Notes under the pieces: generated by a model | What the model was told of the DNA's origin: nothing | Database searches by the model: none | The model's input: only the letters and a program-made list of their open reading frames with translations | Position numbers and translations under genes: made by a program | In this document: piece after piece, positions 8,215 through 17,864 of the stretch | Position numbering within the stretch: position 1 is the first letter of the stretch | Layout of the letters: the number at the start of each line of letters is the position of its first letter | NCBI GenBank assembly: GCA_036273715.1 | Contig: DASUHB010000038.1 | Coordinates: forward strand, 29,820 to 93,819 | Source of the DNA: Gemmatimonadaceae bacterium | GTDB lineage: Bacteria > Gemmatimonadota > Gemmatimonadetes > Gemmatimonadales > Gemmatimonadaceae | DNA: 64,000 nt | Reading direction: 5' to 3'

Positions 8215-9615
8215 TTGTCGCTCGTTCTGATTCTGCTCGACGGCGCTCGCGCCGATGTCTTCGACGCGCCCTTCGCGCGCGGCGAGCTCGGCCATCTGGC
8301 ACGGCTGCGCGCAGAAGGAGGACTGCACACGGTCACCACCGTGTTCCCGTCCGTCACGGGCCCCGCGTACGCGCCGTTCCTCACCGGCCGATTTCCAGGA
8401 GCGGTTGGACTGCCGGGCTTGCGTTGGTACGACCGGGCGCGGACGCGATGCCGCGTGCCGCCGTATTGTCGCAGCTATCTGGGCGCGGAAATGCGTCACA
8501 TGGATGCCGATCTCGATCGGGATGCGCGCACGCTGTTCGAGCTCTCCCCGTCGTGCTTCACCGCAATGAGCATGATTTCGCGCGGCGCGCGCGGTCGCTC
8601 GCAGATGGGACGCAACGCGGGCTTGCTGTGGAATCTCGCGCGCACGCACTGGCGCGGCGACGCGCGCGCGTGGTTCACCATCGACGAGCTGGCGGCGCGG
8701 GTCACGCGCCGGCGCATCGAGGAAGAGAATCCGGCCGTCACCTTCCTCGCGCTGCTCGCGTTGGACAAATGCTCGCATGCATCGGGGCATGACTCGCCTG
8801 ACGCGCACCGCGCCGTGGTCGCGTTGGACGACCTCGTGGGCGCGCTGCGCACGGATCTGGAGCGCGCCGGGCGCTGGGACCGCACGCACCTCTGGATCGC
8901 GAGCGATCACGGGCACTCGCCGGTATCATCGCACGACGATCTTGCGGACGCCATTCGCGCTGCCGGCCACCGCGTGCTCGCGCATCCGTGGATCGTTGCG
9001 CCGCGCGCCGACGCGGCGGTGATGGTGAGCGGGAACGCGATGGCGCACGTCTATCTCGACATCGCCCAACGTGACCGCCCGTGGTGGCCCGCGCTGCGCG
9101 ATCGTTGGGCATCGCTCGCCGAGGCGTTGCTCGAGCGAGAGTCGATCGATGTGCTCGTCCTGCCGCACTCGCCGCGGCGTTTCGAGATTCGCGCGCGACA
9201 TCGCGGTGCGGCGCTCCTCGAGCGCGACCGGAATCGATTCACCTATCGCCCGTTGAGCGGAGACCCGCTGGGACTCGGCGACCTGCCGCCGCTCGACACC
9301 ATCGAATCCCATGAGGCGACGTTTGCCGGCGCCTACCCGGATGCGTTGGTGCAGATCGCATCGCTGGCCGCCGCCCCCCGCTCCGGCGACATGATCGTGT
9401 CGGCGTCGCGCGGCTGGGATCTGCGAGCCCGCTACGAGCCGATCCCGCACGTGAGCACGCACGGGGCACTGCTGCGCGAGCACATGCTGGTCCCGCTGCT
9501 CACGAACCGCCCGTTAGGCATCCCGCCCCGTCGGACCGCGGACGTGATGCCCTCCGCCTTGCGAGTGCTGGGGCTGTCCGCGCCCGGCGCGCTCGACGGA
9601 CGAAGCGACGTATGA
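8215..9615 (+). CDS. Alkaline phosphatase superfamily phosphodiesterase/nucleotide pyrophosphatase
   Basis: A 466-residue protein of the type I phosphodiesterase/nucleotide pyrophosphatase family. The N-terminal metal ligand is in LILLDGARADV, the likely nucleophile Thr in SVTGPAYAPFLTGR, and later metal ligands in ASDHGHSPV and HVSTHGALLREH. No signal peptide is visible, so a cytoplasmic location is likely. The start is TTG at 8215; no better codon lies between it and the divergent LOG gene. Substrate is unknown. Confidence 0.82.
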   Translation: MSLVLILLDGARADVFDAPFARGELGHLARLRAEGGLHTVTTVFPSVTGPAYAPFLTGRFPGAVGLPGLRWYDRARTRCRVPPYCRSYLGAEMRHMDADLDRDARTLFELSPSCFTAMSMISRGARGRSQMGRNAGLLWNLARTHWRGDARAWFTIDELAARVTRRRIEEENPAVTFLALLALDKCSHASGHDSPDAHRAVVALDDLVGALRTDLERAGRWDRTHLWIASDHGHSPVSSHDDLADAIRAAGHRVLAHPWIVAPRADAAVMVSGNAMAHVYLDIAQRDRPWWPALRDRWASLAEALLERESIDVLVLPHSPRRFEIRARHRGAALLERDRNRFTYRPLSGDPLGLGDLPPLDTIESHEATFAGAYPDALVQIASLAAAPRSGDMIVSASRGWDLRARYEPIPHVSTHGALLREHMLVPLLTNRPLGIPPRRTADVMPSALRVLGLSAPGALDGRSDV

Positions 9616-9617
9616 GG

Positions 9618-9872
9618 TCAGGTAGGACGTCGATTCGGCCGGCGAAGCAGCGGCGGCACCGACAACAGCGCCCACGCCACCTCCAGTAAAATGAATCCCC
9701 AGCGGCGATCGAGAATCGCGATCCACGCCAGCAGCGCCGAGCCGACGAAGTTGAGGAGATTGAACCAGCGATCCTCGCGGTGGAGCATTCCGCGCTGCAG
9801 CGCGGCATATCCGATCAGGACCAGGACGGCCCCGCTCAGCGACACGACTTGATACCCCAGTTGAGAGAGCAC
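9618..9872 (-). CDS. CBU_0592-like small membrane protein
   Basis: An 84-residue protein from GTG 9872, preceded by GAGGAG. It has three hydrophobic segments; the pattern LLNFVGSALLAWIA...FILLEVAWALLS is typical of the CBU_0592-like family of small bacterial membrane proteins of unknown function. A longer form starting at TTG 9941 is possible but adds a polar stretch not seen in the family. It converges with the phosphodiesterase gene with two bases between stops. Confidence 0.75.
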   Translation of the reverse strand: MLSQLGYQVVSLSGAVLVLIGYAALQRGMLHREDRWFNLLNFVGSALLAWIAILDRRWGFILLEVAWALLSVPPLLRRPNRRPT

Positions 9873-10006
9873 GGGCTCCTCGTGAAATTGAACGTGAGTT
9901 GTCGACACCACTCGCTGCGCCGGAGACACACCTGACCACAAACGATAGTCGATCCGCTCGCCGTTCGTGGTCTCGTCTTGCGATCACACTGGCAGCGCGC
10001 GCGATC

Positions 10007-10210
10007 GTGCGACCGCCCTTGGCAATCGATCTTCTGCGCGTCGCGTGGCGTTTCAGGCGTCGCGACTGGTATCGCCGTCCGCCGTTTCTCCCGCTGCCGG
10101 CGCGCGACTACGTGCGGTGGCGCATGTACACGGCGTACGGCGATTACGACGCCATTCCGCCCGTCGAGGATGTCATCCGATACGCGCGCTGGGCAGGGAC
10201 GCCGCCGTGA
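10007..10210 (+). CDS. Small conserved-looking protein upstream of queG
   Basis: From GTG 10007 the product is 67 aa, rich in Arg, Trp and Tyr (RFRRRDWYRRPPFLPLP, then WRMYTAYGDYDAIPPVEDV). I do not recognise the family. It is supported by a four-base GTGA overlap of its stop with the queG start, which indicates translational coupling, and by natural amino-acid composition. An upstream TTG (9899) in the same frame would give 103 aa but overlaps the divergent membrane-protein gene. Confidence 0.6.
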   Translation: MRPPLAIDLLRVAWRFRRRDWYRRPPFLPLPARDYVRWRMYTAYGDYDAIPPVEDVIRYARWAGTPP

Positions 10211-11343
10211 CCACGCCGCGCGCGCCGCGGCTGGAGCACCGCATCAAGGCCCAGGCCTACGGACTGGGGTTCGACCTGGCCGGCATCGCTCCGTTAGGCA
10301 TCGCGGATTCCGCCGCCGCGTTCGACGACTGGATCGCGAACGGCTACGCCGGCGACATGGCCTACCTCGAGCGGCGCGCCGAGGTGCGACGCGACTCGCG
10401 GCTGCCCGTCCCCGGCGCTACCAGCGCCGTGGTTGTTGGGCTCGGCTACGGCGGGCGCGAGCCGTCGGGACCCGTCGCACGGTACGCGCGCGGCGACGAC
10501 TACCACGACGTGATGCTCGACAAGCTCCGCGCGCTCCACGCGTCGATCGAATCGGAACTCGGACGCCGCATCCCGGGGAAGGCCTACGTCGACACCGGGC
10601 CCGTCCTCGAGCGCGACCTTGCGCGCCGCGCCGGGCTCGGCTGGTTAGGCAAGAACACGATGCTGCTCAATCCCCGGATCGGGTCGTACTTCTTCATCGG
10701 CTCGCTCCTGCTCGACCTCGACCTGGCGCCGGACGCACCGTTCGCGACGGATCATTGCGGCCGCTGCACCCGCTGCCTCGATGCCTGCCCAACGCAGGCC
10801 TTCACCGCACCTCACGTGCTCGACTCGCGGCGTTGCATCTCGTACCTCACGATCGAGTATCGCGGCGAGATCCCCGTCGAGCTGCGCCCGCTGATCGGCG
10901 AGCTGCTCTACGGATGCGATGTGTGCCAGGAAGTCTGCCCGTTTTCCAGCAAGTTCTCGCGACCGCTGCTCGAACCCGCGTTCGCGCCCCGACCAGCCAT
11001 AGCGGGCAAGGATGCGCGGATGCTGGCCCGGGAGTTCCTGTCGATGTCGCCATCGGAGTACTCGACCGTGCTCCAGGGCTCACCGATGAAGCGAGCCAAA
11101 TTGGGGGGATTGAAGCGCAACGCCGCCATCGTGCTCGGCAATGTCGGAACGTCCGAGGATGTGCCGTCGCTCGTCGGCGCACTATCCGATTCCGAGCCTG
11201 CGGTGCGCTCACATGCGGCGTGGGCGCTGGCGCGAATTGGCTCTCCGGACGCTCTCGCCGCCCTGCGCGCGCGACTCTCCCACGAATGCGATGATCGCGT
11301 GCTCCAAGAAGTGCGCGCGGGTCTCTCCCGCAGCGGCGCCTGA
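10207..11343 (+). CDS. queG: Epoxyqueuosine reductase
   Basis: Catalyses the last step of queuosine formation in tRNA, reducing epoxyqueuosine with cobalamin and two 4Fe-4S clusters. The product is 378 aa from GTG 10207, against 379 in E. coli. Cluster ligands are visible as CGRCTRCLDACP (Cys184, 187, 190, 194) and CDVCQEVCP (Cys237, 240, 244). The C-terminal 60 or so residues form a HEAT-like repeat (VPSLVGALSDSEPAVRSHAA). The start overlaps the stop of the preceding small gene. Confidence 0.95.
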   Translation: MTTPRAPRLEHRIKAQAYGLGFDLAGIAPLGIADSAAAFDDWIANGYAGDMAYLERRAEVRRDSRLPVPGATSAVVVGLGYGGREPSGPVARYARGDDYHDVMLDKLRALHASIESELGRRIPGKAYVDTGPVLERDLARRAGLGWLGKNTMLLNPRIGSYFFIGSLLLDLDLAPDAPFATDHCGRCTRCLDACPTQAFTAPHVLDSRRCISYLTIEYRGEIPVELRPLIGELLYGCDVCQEVCPFSSKFSRPLLEPAFAPRPAIAGKDARMLAREFLSMSPSEYSTVLQGSPMKRAKLGGLKRNAAIVLGNVGTSEDVPSLVGALSDSEPAVRSHAAWALARIGSPDALAALRARLSHECDDRVLQEVRAGLSRSGA

Positions 11344-11369
11344 TCGCCCATCAAGGCGCTGCCAGCCGT

Positions 11370-13328
11370 CTACTCGGCTGGAAGGCCCAGCCGCTGCCTA
11401 ACGCGCTTGAATTCGGGCCGGGCATGCACGTCATCGAACAGCGGCCCCATGATCATCGGATGCAGTGAGTGATCATCGAACGACCGGTCCAGCCACACGA
11501 AGGCGCTGTCGTATCGTTCCAGCCCGACGTACACCTCCGCGATCGCCCCCGCAGCGGTGGACCTCGCCGCGAGCATCCGTACCAGCAAACGCCTCGCGTC
11601 CGGTCGATGCCCGGACCGCGCCAACGCATAACCGACGAGGCCCCGGCTGTCGCGGTCCGAGGTATCCGGCTGCATCACTTCGATCGCCTCTTTCCATCGG
11701 TGTTTGACCAGATACACCTCGGCGAGATAGAACGCCGTACGTCGAAGCGGCGGCCGAAGCGCCACCACCTTCATCAGCTGCGCGAGCGCGTCGTCGTAAC
11801 GCCGCGCGTAGTACAACGCGTCGCCTAACTCCGCGGCGGCAGCGGCGGACATCGAGTCGGTGGCGACGGCGCGCTTTGCGGCAACGATCGCATCATCCGG
11901 GCGATCGGCCAATTCGTACGACTTGGCCAGCATCTCATAGACGCCGCTGACAGTCGAGTCGAGAGCGATCGAACGCTCGAGCTCGGCGATCGCGGCCAGT
12001 GGATCGCCCCCGAGTCCCAAGAGATACCCGAGTTCCGCGTGCGCGTCAGCCAGCGAGTTGTCGAGCGCGATCGCGCGACTCGCCGCAGCCACGGCGCGCG
12101 AATGCATGTTTTCGCGGTCGGTGGGTGAGAGTGAGAACGTGAACGTCGATGCGGTTCCGTACGCTCGGGCGAGCGCCGCGTACGCTTCGGCATAATTCGG
12201 ATCGAGGGCGACCGCCTGTTCCAACTCCGCGATCGCACGCATGAAGCCGGAATCGCTGCGCTGGTGCAGCCGGTCGTTCCCATGCACGTACAGATCGTAT
12301 GCGGCGAGGTTCTTCGTCCCCCGCGATGCGTGACGTCGCCCTGGAGCCGCGTTGTCCTGCACGCTGTCGTGCCGTGCGTTAGGCACGTCGCCCTGGCGCC
12401 CATCCGCCGCGTCGCGATGCCGGATCGCCACGAGCATGAGCGCGAGCATGGGCGCGAGCACGAGCCCAGCGGCGCCGGCACGAAACCGCATCCAGCTTCG
12501 TCTCGGCTGGCCTGGCTGTGTCGACAGCGGCACGGCTGACGATGTGGAGGCCTCCGGTCCCGGCGCCGCGGCGGTCGACGCAGGCACCGGCAACGCATGC
12601 TCGGCGAGCGACACGGCCGCTGCTTGCGGCGGCGACACCCGCAACGACTCAACGTACGTCGTGACGACAGGATCCGGTGGCGACTCCAGTTCTGCCCGTA
12701 CGATTTGCTCGTGCACCCGCGCGAAATCGAGCGCTCCGGCCCGATCGCCGGCATCGACCATCGCGCGCATCAACCCGAGCGCGGTGCGCGACCCGAACCG
12801 GTCTTCCGCGGCAAGTCGTCGCCACCATTCCACCGCGTCAGTGAACCTGCCTTCACGAGACGCGCGTCCGGCCAAGGTCTCGAGAGCGCGGCGGTGTTGT
12901 GTGGCGAACTCCGTCCGCCTCGACTCGACCCAGCGTTCGAAACCCTGCGCTCCCTGAAGATAGAACCCCTGGAGAAACGGTCCCCGATACACTGCGACGG
13001 CTCGCTCGAGATTCTTATCGGCGAGAGCCGAAGCCCATTCGGCAAGGTCGCAGGCAATCACATCCGGGTCGAGGCGCAGCGCCGTGGTGCCGCTCGTGAA
13101 TGCCGCGCCAACGGTCCGCCGTGCTTCGTAGAGCAGTTGGTCGAGCGAGTGGCGCGCCCCGTCGCCGTCGCTCTCCGGCCAGAACATCGCGAGGAGCTCG
13201 TCGCGGCTCACCGCTCGATCAGTCGCGGCGGCGAGTCGCGCGAGCAAGGCGAGCTGACGCCGGCGCAGCGATCGCTCGTGCTGGTCACACGTGAGCCTCA
13301 GGCCGCCGAATGTATCGAGACGAAACAC
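11370..13328 (-). CDS. Transcriptional regulator with BTAD domain and TPR repeats
   Basis: About 652 aa from GTG 13328, where the protein begins VFRLDTFGGLRL, the normal N-terminus of this class. Residues 1-95 form an OmpR/SARP-like winged helix, and about 100-240 a bacterial transcriptional activation domain of helical TPR type. Then comes a Pro/Ala-rich linker, one membrane segment near residues 290-315 (AGLVLAPMLALMLVAI) and six or more TPRs to the C-terminus. A membrane-tethered transcription factor is suggested, with the DNA-binding part cytoplasmic and the TPRs on the other side. It is divergent from the HAF-repeat lipoprotein and may control it (inference). Confidence 0.85.
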   Translation of the reverse strand: MFRLDTFGGLRLTCDQHERSLRRRQLALLARLAAATDRAVSRDELLAMFWPESDGDGARHSLDQLLYEARRTVGAAFTSGTTALRLDPDVIACDLAEWASALADKNLERAVAVYRGPFLQGFYLQGAQGFERWVESRRTEFATQHRRALETLAGRASREGRFTDAVEWWRRLAAEDRFGSRTALGLMRAMVDAGDRAGALDFARVHEQIVRAELESPPDPVVTTYVESLRVSPPQAAAVSLAEHALPVPASTAAAPGPEASTSSAVPLSTQPGQPRRSWMRFRAGAAGLVLAPMLALMLVAIRHRDAADGRQGDVPNARHDSVQDNAAPGRRHASRGTKNLAAYDLYVHGNDRLHQRSDSGFMRAIAELEQAVALDPNYAEAYAALARAYGTASTFTFSLSPTDRENMHSRAVAAASRAIALDNSLADAHAELGYLLGLGGDPLAAIAELERSIALDSTVSGVYEMLAKSYELADRPDDAIVAAKRAVATDSMSAAAAAELGDALYYARRYDDALAQLMKVVALRPPLRRTAFYLAEVYLVKHRWKEAIEVMQPDTSDRDSRGLVGYALARSGHRPDARRLLVRMLAARSTAAGAIAEVYVGLERYDSAFVWLDRSFDDHSLHPMIMGPLFDDVHARPEFKRVRQRLGLPAE

Positions 13329-13451
13329 AATGAGCCGCCGCCTCTGATCTGACGAGAATCTGAGCGAAAAATGAGCGCCGGTGCCGAGTCTACGGCGCGC
13401 CGTCGCAGCCAGCAAGGCCGCGACATTCCATCCCCTTACCGGAGACTCACA

Positions 13452-14420
13452 ATGCGTTCGATTCCCGCCTTGTTCACCATGGCTGCAGTTGCAGCGGCAC
13501 TGAGCAGTTGCGCCGATGGCGCCGGTGTTTCCGCTCCCGAACGGGCCGAACCCGTAGGCCAGGCCGGCCGCGGCGTCGGTACAATCTTTGTCTCCTTCGA
13601 CCCGCCCGGCTCGGCCCTAACGCTGGCAACCGACATCAATACGCGCGGCGAAATTGTCGGCCGATATATGAGCGCCGGCAAAACCCACGGATTTCTGCGC
13701 GAGCCCGATGGCACGATTAGCACCATCGACTATCCCGGTTCGGGGTTCACGGTCGCTGCATCGATCAACGACGCGGGAGCCATCTCGGGCTGGTACACGC
13801 TCCCGGCGGCACCGGCCGTTCGCCACGGCTTCGTGCTGCAGGGGAGCGTGTTCACGTCACTCGATCCCGCGGGCGCCACGTTCACGAATGCGTTGGGCAT
13901 TAGCGAGAGCGGTGATGTCGTCGGTCGGTTCTGCACCGCCGTCACATGCCGGCCGGTCGGTAGCGGAGACTTCCATGGCTTCCTCTACCAGGATGGCGGG
14001 TTCGTCGTCCTCGACGTGCCCGGTGCGACGGAGACGGATGCGTTCAAGGAGCAGGCAAACGGCGCCGTCGTCGGCGGCTTCATGGAAAGCGGCGTGGGAG
14101 GACTGTTTGTCTACCGCAGCGGCACGTTCACGACGTTCACGCTTCCAAACGGGAAGAACGTCTCGTTGGATGACGGCGGAACGAACTCGCGAGGCGATAT
14201 CGTCGGCACCTACTGCGATCTTCCAGGCGCGTGTTTCGTCGGGCCTTTCCAGGAGCATGGGTTCTTGTGGAGCGGCGGCGAGCTCACGACGATCGATTAC
14301 CCGGGAGCCCAGGCCACATCGGCTGTTGGCATCAACGAGCAGGGGGACATCGTGGGCGGCTACATCGACGCGAACGGGCACCCGAGCGGATACCTGGTGA
14401 CCCGGAACGCAACGGACTAA
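13452..14420 (+). CDS. Exported lipoprotein with HAF repeats
   Basis: A 322-residue protein from ATG 13452, preceded by CCGGAGA. The N-terminus is a lipoprotein signal (AAVAAALSSC, lipidated Cys near residue 19). The rest is about six tandem repeats of 40-45 residues with the pattern TIDYPGS...INDAGAISGWY, matching the extracellular HAF repeat (TIGR02913) and predicted to form a beta-propeller-like fold. Function is unknown. The stop TAA lies in a near-copy of the window's motif (GACTAACG). It is followed by a strong hairpin (14442-14470). Confidence 0.82.
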   Translation: MRSIPALFTMAAVAAALSSCADGAGVSAPERAEPVGQAGRGVGTIFVSFDPPGSALTLATDINTRGEIVGRYMSAGKTHGFLREPDGTISTIDYPGSGFTVAASINDAGAISGWYTLPAAPAVRHGFVLQGSVFTSLDPAGATFTNALGISESGDVVGRFCTAVTCRPVGSGDFHGFLYQDGGFVVLDVPGATETDAFKEQANGAVVGGFMESGVGGLFVYRSGTFTTFTLPNGKNVSLDDGGTNSRGDIVGTYCDLPGACFVGPFQEHGFLWSGGELTTIDYPGAQATSAVGINEQGDIVGGYIDANGHPSGYLVTRNATD

Positions 14421-14441
14421 CGGCGAGATGTGGGATCGGTC

Positions 14442-14470
14442 GCAGTGCCGGGCGTCTCGCCCGGCACTGC
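14442..14470. terminator. Perfect 13-bp GC hairpin after the HAF lipoprotein gene
   Basis: Arms 14442-14454 and 14458-14470 pair perfectly around a three-base TCT loop, 21 bases after the stop. There is no T tract, so it is terminator-like or RNA-stabilising rather than a classical intrinsic terminator. Confidence 0.55.
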
Positions 14471-14546
14471 CGGTGCACGTGCCATGGCGTGTCGCCTGGC
14501 GATCAGCGCCAAAAGCGGTAGCTTATCGCGAGCGAGGCCACCCACC

Positions 14547-17486
14547 ATGGCGCAAGCCCGAAAAGCACGGCGTCCCCCCGAAGGCAACACCGCCGGACTG
14601 GCACACCGCCAGTCCGCGCTGCTGCGTCTTAGCGCGGCCATCGCGTCCGCGCAAACCGAGCCGGACGTCTGCCGAGCAGTGGTCGATGGCCTGCACGATG
14701 AAGCCATCGGCTATGACTTCATCGGTGTGTTTCTCCTCGATGCCGCCTCCAGCGAGCGTGTGTTAGGCGCATCGGTCGGCTGGGACGACATTCCACCCGG
14801 CATGCGCCTGCCCGCCGATCAAGGGCTGAGCGCGCGGCCGCTCCGCGACGGCAAGGTGCAGTACACACCGGATGTCACGCTCGAGCCGGAATACGTGCCC
14901 GGACTGGGCAGCGGCTCCGAAATCGACGTCCCCCTCCGCGCCGGCGACGATGTGCTCGGCGTGCTGGTCGTCGAGAGCCGCGAGCCCGACGCGTTCGGGG
15001 CCGCCGATCGCGAAATCCTCACCGCCGCGGCGCAGCACGCGGGCATCGCGCTCGCGCGCCTCCGCCTCGTCGAGGAGCAGCGACGTCTCGTCGCCGCCGA
15101 GCGACGCCGCGCCGATGAGCGCCAAGCGCTGCTCGACACGATCACCGATCTCTCCGGCAGCCTCGAGCTGTCTCGCCTGCTCGATGCCGTGCTCACGCGC
15201 GCCGTGAGGCTGCTCGGCGCCGCCGGCGGCGAGCTCGCGACGTACGATGATCGAACCGGAGAGCTCGTGATCGCGGCGAATCACAACATGGTCGAAGATT
15301 CGCGCGGAACGCACCTCAAAGTGAACGAGGGCGCGATGGGGCTCGTCGTGAAGACCGGCGAGCAGATGATGATTCCCGACTATCAAACGTGGTCGGGGCG
15401 TTCGCCGCAGTACGCGCGCATCGACGCGCGCGCGGTCGTCGTCTCGCCGCTGCTCATGGGACGTCGCGCCGTCGGCGCGATCAACGTATGGCACGAGGAC
15501 CCGTCCCTCACGTTCGCCGAGGCCGATTGCCGCTTGCTCTCCTTGTTCGGCCAGCAGGCCGCGATCGCGCTCGAAAACGCGCGCTTGTTCGCCGCCGCCC
15601 AACGGGAGCGCGAGTACTTCGAGGTGCTGGTGCGCAACTGTCCGGTCGCCATCGTCGTGCTCGACGTCAATCACCACGTGCTCTCGTGCAATCCGGCGTT
15701 CGAGCAGATGTACGGCTATGCCCAACGGGAAGTCGTGGGCGCAAACCTCGATGATCTCATCACGACGGCGGAGACGCGCAGCCAGGCGGTGTCGTATACG
15801 GTGCAAGCGGCGCAGTCGCGCACCGTGCAGGGCATCGGCCAGCGGCGACGGAAAGACGGCACCATGGTGGACGTCGAAGTGCTCGCCGTTCCGGTGATCG
15901 TCGACGGCGTTCGCACGGGCATGATGGGGTTGTATCACGACGTGAGCGAACTGCTCGCCGCGCGTCAGGTAGCCGAGGCGGCCAACACCGCGAAGAGTCA
16001 GTTCCTCGCCAACATGAGCCACGAGTTGCGCACGCCGCTCAACGCGATCATCGGCTACAGCGAAATGCTGGAAGAGGACGCGACCGACCGTGGACACCCG
16101 GACTACGTGCCCGACCTGCAGAAAATCCGCGCTGCCGGCCGACACTTGCTCGCGTTGATCAACGACGTGCTCGATTTGTCGAAAATCGAGGCGGGCAAAC
16201 TGGAGCTCTACCTCGAGACGTTCGATCTGGCCACTGCGATCAAGGACGTGGCAACGACGGTCGAGCCGTTAGTCGCGCGCCGCGGCAACACGTTGACCGT
16301 CCAGTGCGCACCCAGCCTCGGCGCGATCCGATCGGATCTGACGCGCGTGCGCCAGGTGCTGCTCAATCTTCTCTCGAACGCATCCAAATTCACGGAGCAT
16401 GGCCGCATCACGTTGGCCGCCGAGCGGCGCGGTGACGCCGTGGTCGTGCGCGTGAGCGACACCGGCATCGGGATGACGCCCGAGCAGATGGGGAGGCTGT
16501 TCGAGCCCTTCTCCCAAGCCGACACGTCGACGAGCCGCAAATACGGCGGCACAGGACTCGGCCTCGCGATCACACGACGCTTCTGCGAGCTCATGGGCGG
16601 CGATGTGAGCGTCGAAAGCGACTCGGGACGCGGCTCGACGTTCACCGTGCGGCTGCCCGTGGACGCATCGGCGCCGTTAGGCGAACAACCTGCCGCGCCG
16701 GCCGGCGACGCGCCTGCGACGGCCGCGCCCGAAGCGCGCGGCACGGCGGTGCTGATCATCGACGATGACCCGGCCGCACGCGCCATCACGCACCGCGTGC
16801 TCGTCCGCGATGGCTACCAGGTGATCGAAGCCGCCGACGGCGAAACCGGACTGCGGCTGGCGCGTGAACGCCGCCCCGCGCTCATCATGCTCGACGTGCT
16901 CATGCCGGGCATGGACGGATGGGCAGTGCTCGCGGCGCTCAAGGCGGACCCCGACATCGCCGCCATTCCGGTGATTCTCCAGACGATCGTCGAAGACCGC
17001 AACATGGGCTTCGCGTTAGGCGCCGCGGAATACCTCACCAAGCCGATCGAGCGCAAACGGCTCGCGGCGCTCGTCCGGCGCCACGTGCCGAACAAGTCCG
17101 CCGGTCCGATTCTCGTCGTCGAGGACGACGAGCACACGCGCACCTTGTACGCGCGGACCCTCGAGAAAGCAGGATGGTCCGTGGTGCAGGCCGAGAACGG
17201 GCGCATCGCGTTGGATCGCATCGCCGCATCGCGCCCGGCGCTCGTGCTCCTCGACCTCATGATGCCCGAAATGGACGGATTCGAGTTCCTCGATGCACTG
17301 CACCAGGATCCGTCCAGTCGCGCGATTCCCGTCGTCGTCATCACCGCCCGCACGCTCTCCGCCGAAGATCGCAATCGCTTGAACGGCGGCGTCGAGCGCG
17401 TGCTGCAGAAGCGCGCGCTGCAAACCGACGCGCTCCTCGCCGAAGTTCGCCAGCTGGCCGGCACCGTGCCGCAACCCGCGAGATAG
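14547..17486 (+). CDS. Hybrid sensor histidine kinase (GAF-GAF-PAS-HisKA-HATPase-REC-REC)
   Basis: A 979-residue soluble kinase from ATG 14547; no membrane segment is seen. In order: GAF (about 25-175), coiled linker, GAF (about 200-350), PAS (about 355-475), HisKA with the phospho-accepting His492 in [11 protein letters not shown], HATPase_c with N, G1 and G2 boxes ([29 protein letters not shown]), and two receivers with Asp783 ([12 protein letters not shown]) and Asp903 ([12 protein letters not shown]). Sensing is cytosolic and the ligand unknown. It heads a three-gene cassette: the receiver gene follows by three bases and the fusion kinase overlaps that. Four motif copies (14762, 16676, 17015, and 17825 in the next gene) give TTA-GGC codons. 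Confidence 0.93.
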   Translation: MAQARKARRPPEGNTAGLAHRQSALLRLSAAIASAQTEPDVCRAVVDGLHDEAIGYDFIGVFLLDAASSERVLGASVGWDDIPPGMRLPADQGLSARPLRDGKVQYTPDVTLEPEYVPGLGSGSEIDVPLRAGDDVLGVLVVESREPDAFGAADREILTAAAQHAGIALARLRLVEEQRRLVAAERRRADERQALLDTITDLSGSLELSRLLDAVLTRAVRLLGAAGGELATYDDRTGELVIAANHNMVEDSRGTHLKVNEGAMGLVVKTGEQMMIPDYQTWSGRSPQYARIDARAVVVSPLLMGRRAVGAINVWHEDPSLTFAEADCRLLSLFGQQAAIALENARLFAAAQREREYFEVLVRNCPVAIVVLDVNHHVLSCNPAFEQMYGYAQREVVGANLDDLITTAETRSQAVSYTVQAAQSRTVQGIGQRRRKDGTMVDVEVLAVPVIVDGVRTGMMGLYHDVSELLAARQVAEAANTAKSQFLANMSHELRTPLNAIIGYSEMLEEDATDRGHPDYVPDLQKIRAAGRHLLALINDVLDLSKIEAGKLELYLETFDLATAIKDVATTVEPLVARRGNTLTVQCAPSLGAIRSDLTRVRQVLLNLLSNASKFTEHGRITLAAERRGDAVVVRVSDTGIGMTPEQMGRLFEPFSQADTSTSRKYGGTGLGLAITRRFCELMGGDVSVESDSGRGSTFTVRLPVDASAPLGEQPAAPAGDAPATAAPEARGTAVLIIDDDPAARAITHRVLVRDGYQVIEAADGETGLRLARERRPALIMLDVLMPGMDGWAVLAALKADPDIAAIPVILQTIVEDRNMGFALGAAEYLTKPIERKRLAALVRRHVPNKSAGPILVVEDDEHTRTLYARTLEKAGWSVVQAENGRIALDRIAASRPALVLLDLMMPEMDGFEFLDALHQDPSSRAIPVVVITARTLSAEDRNRLNGGVERVLQKRALQTDALLAEVRQLAGTVPQPAR

Positions 17487-17489
17487 CAC

Positions 17490-17864
17490 ATGCCCACCAT
17501 TCTCCTCGTCGAGGACAACGAGCTGAACCGCGACATGCTGTCGCGCCGGTTGAAGCGCAAAGGATACGACGTCGCGATCGCCGTCGACGGGCTCGAAGGT
17601 GTCCGCATGGCGCTCTCGGGCAGCCACGATCTCATTCTCATGGACATGAGCCTCCCCGAGCTTGATGGATGGGAGGCGACGCGCCGCGTGCGCGAGGCCG
17701 AGGCCGATGGCCACCACGTGCCGATCATCGGCCTCACGGCGCACGCCATGTCGGGCGACCGCGAGAAAGCGCTGGCCGCCGGCTGCGACGACTACGATAC
17801 CAAGCCGGTCGAGCTCGATCGTCTGTTAGGCAAGATCGAAGCCCTGCTCGCGAGACCCGTGTGA
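17490..17864 (+). CDS. Single-domain response regulator (CheY/DivK-like)
   Basis: A 124-residue receiver alone: acidic pocket in LLVEDNELN, phospho-acceptor Asp52 in LMDMSLPELDGW, Thr of GLTAHAM and Lys of DTKPVEL. There is no output domain, so it probably shuttles phosphate between the upstream hybrid kinase and a downstream partner, as in phosphorelays. It starts three bases after the hybrid kinase stop, and its own stop overlaps the next start (GTGA). Confidence 0.92.
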   Translation: MPTILLVEDNELNRDMLSRRLKRKGYDVAIAVDGLEGVRMALSGSHDLILMDMSLPELDGWEATRRVREAEADGHHVPIIGLTAHAMSGDREKALAAGCDDYDTKPVELDRLLGKIEALLARPV

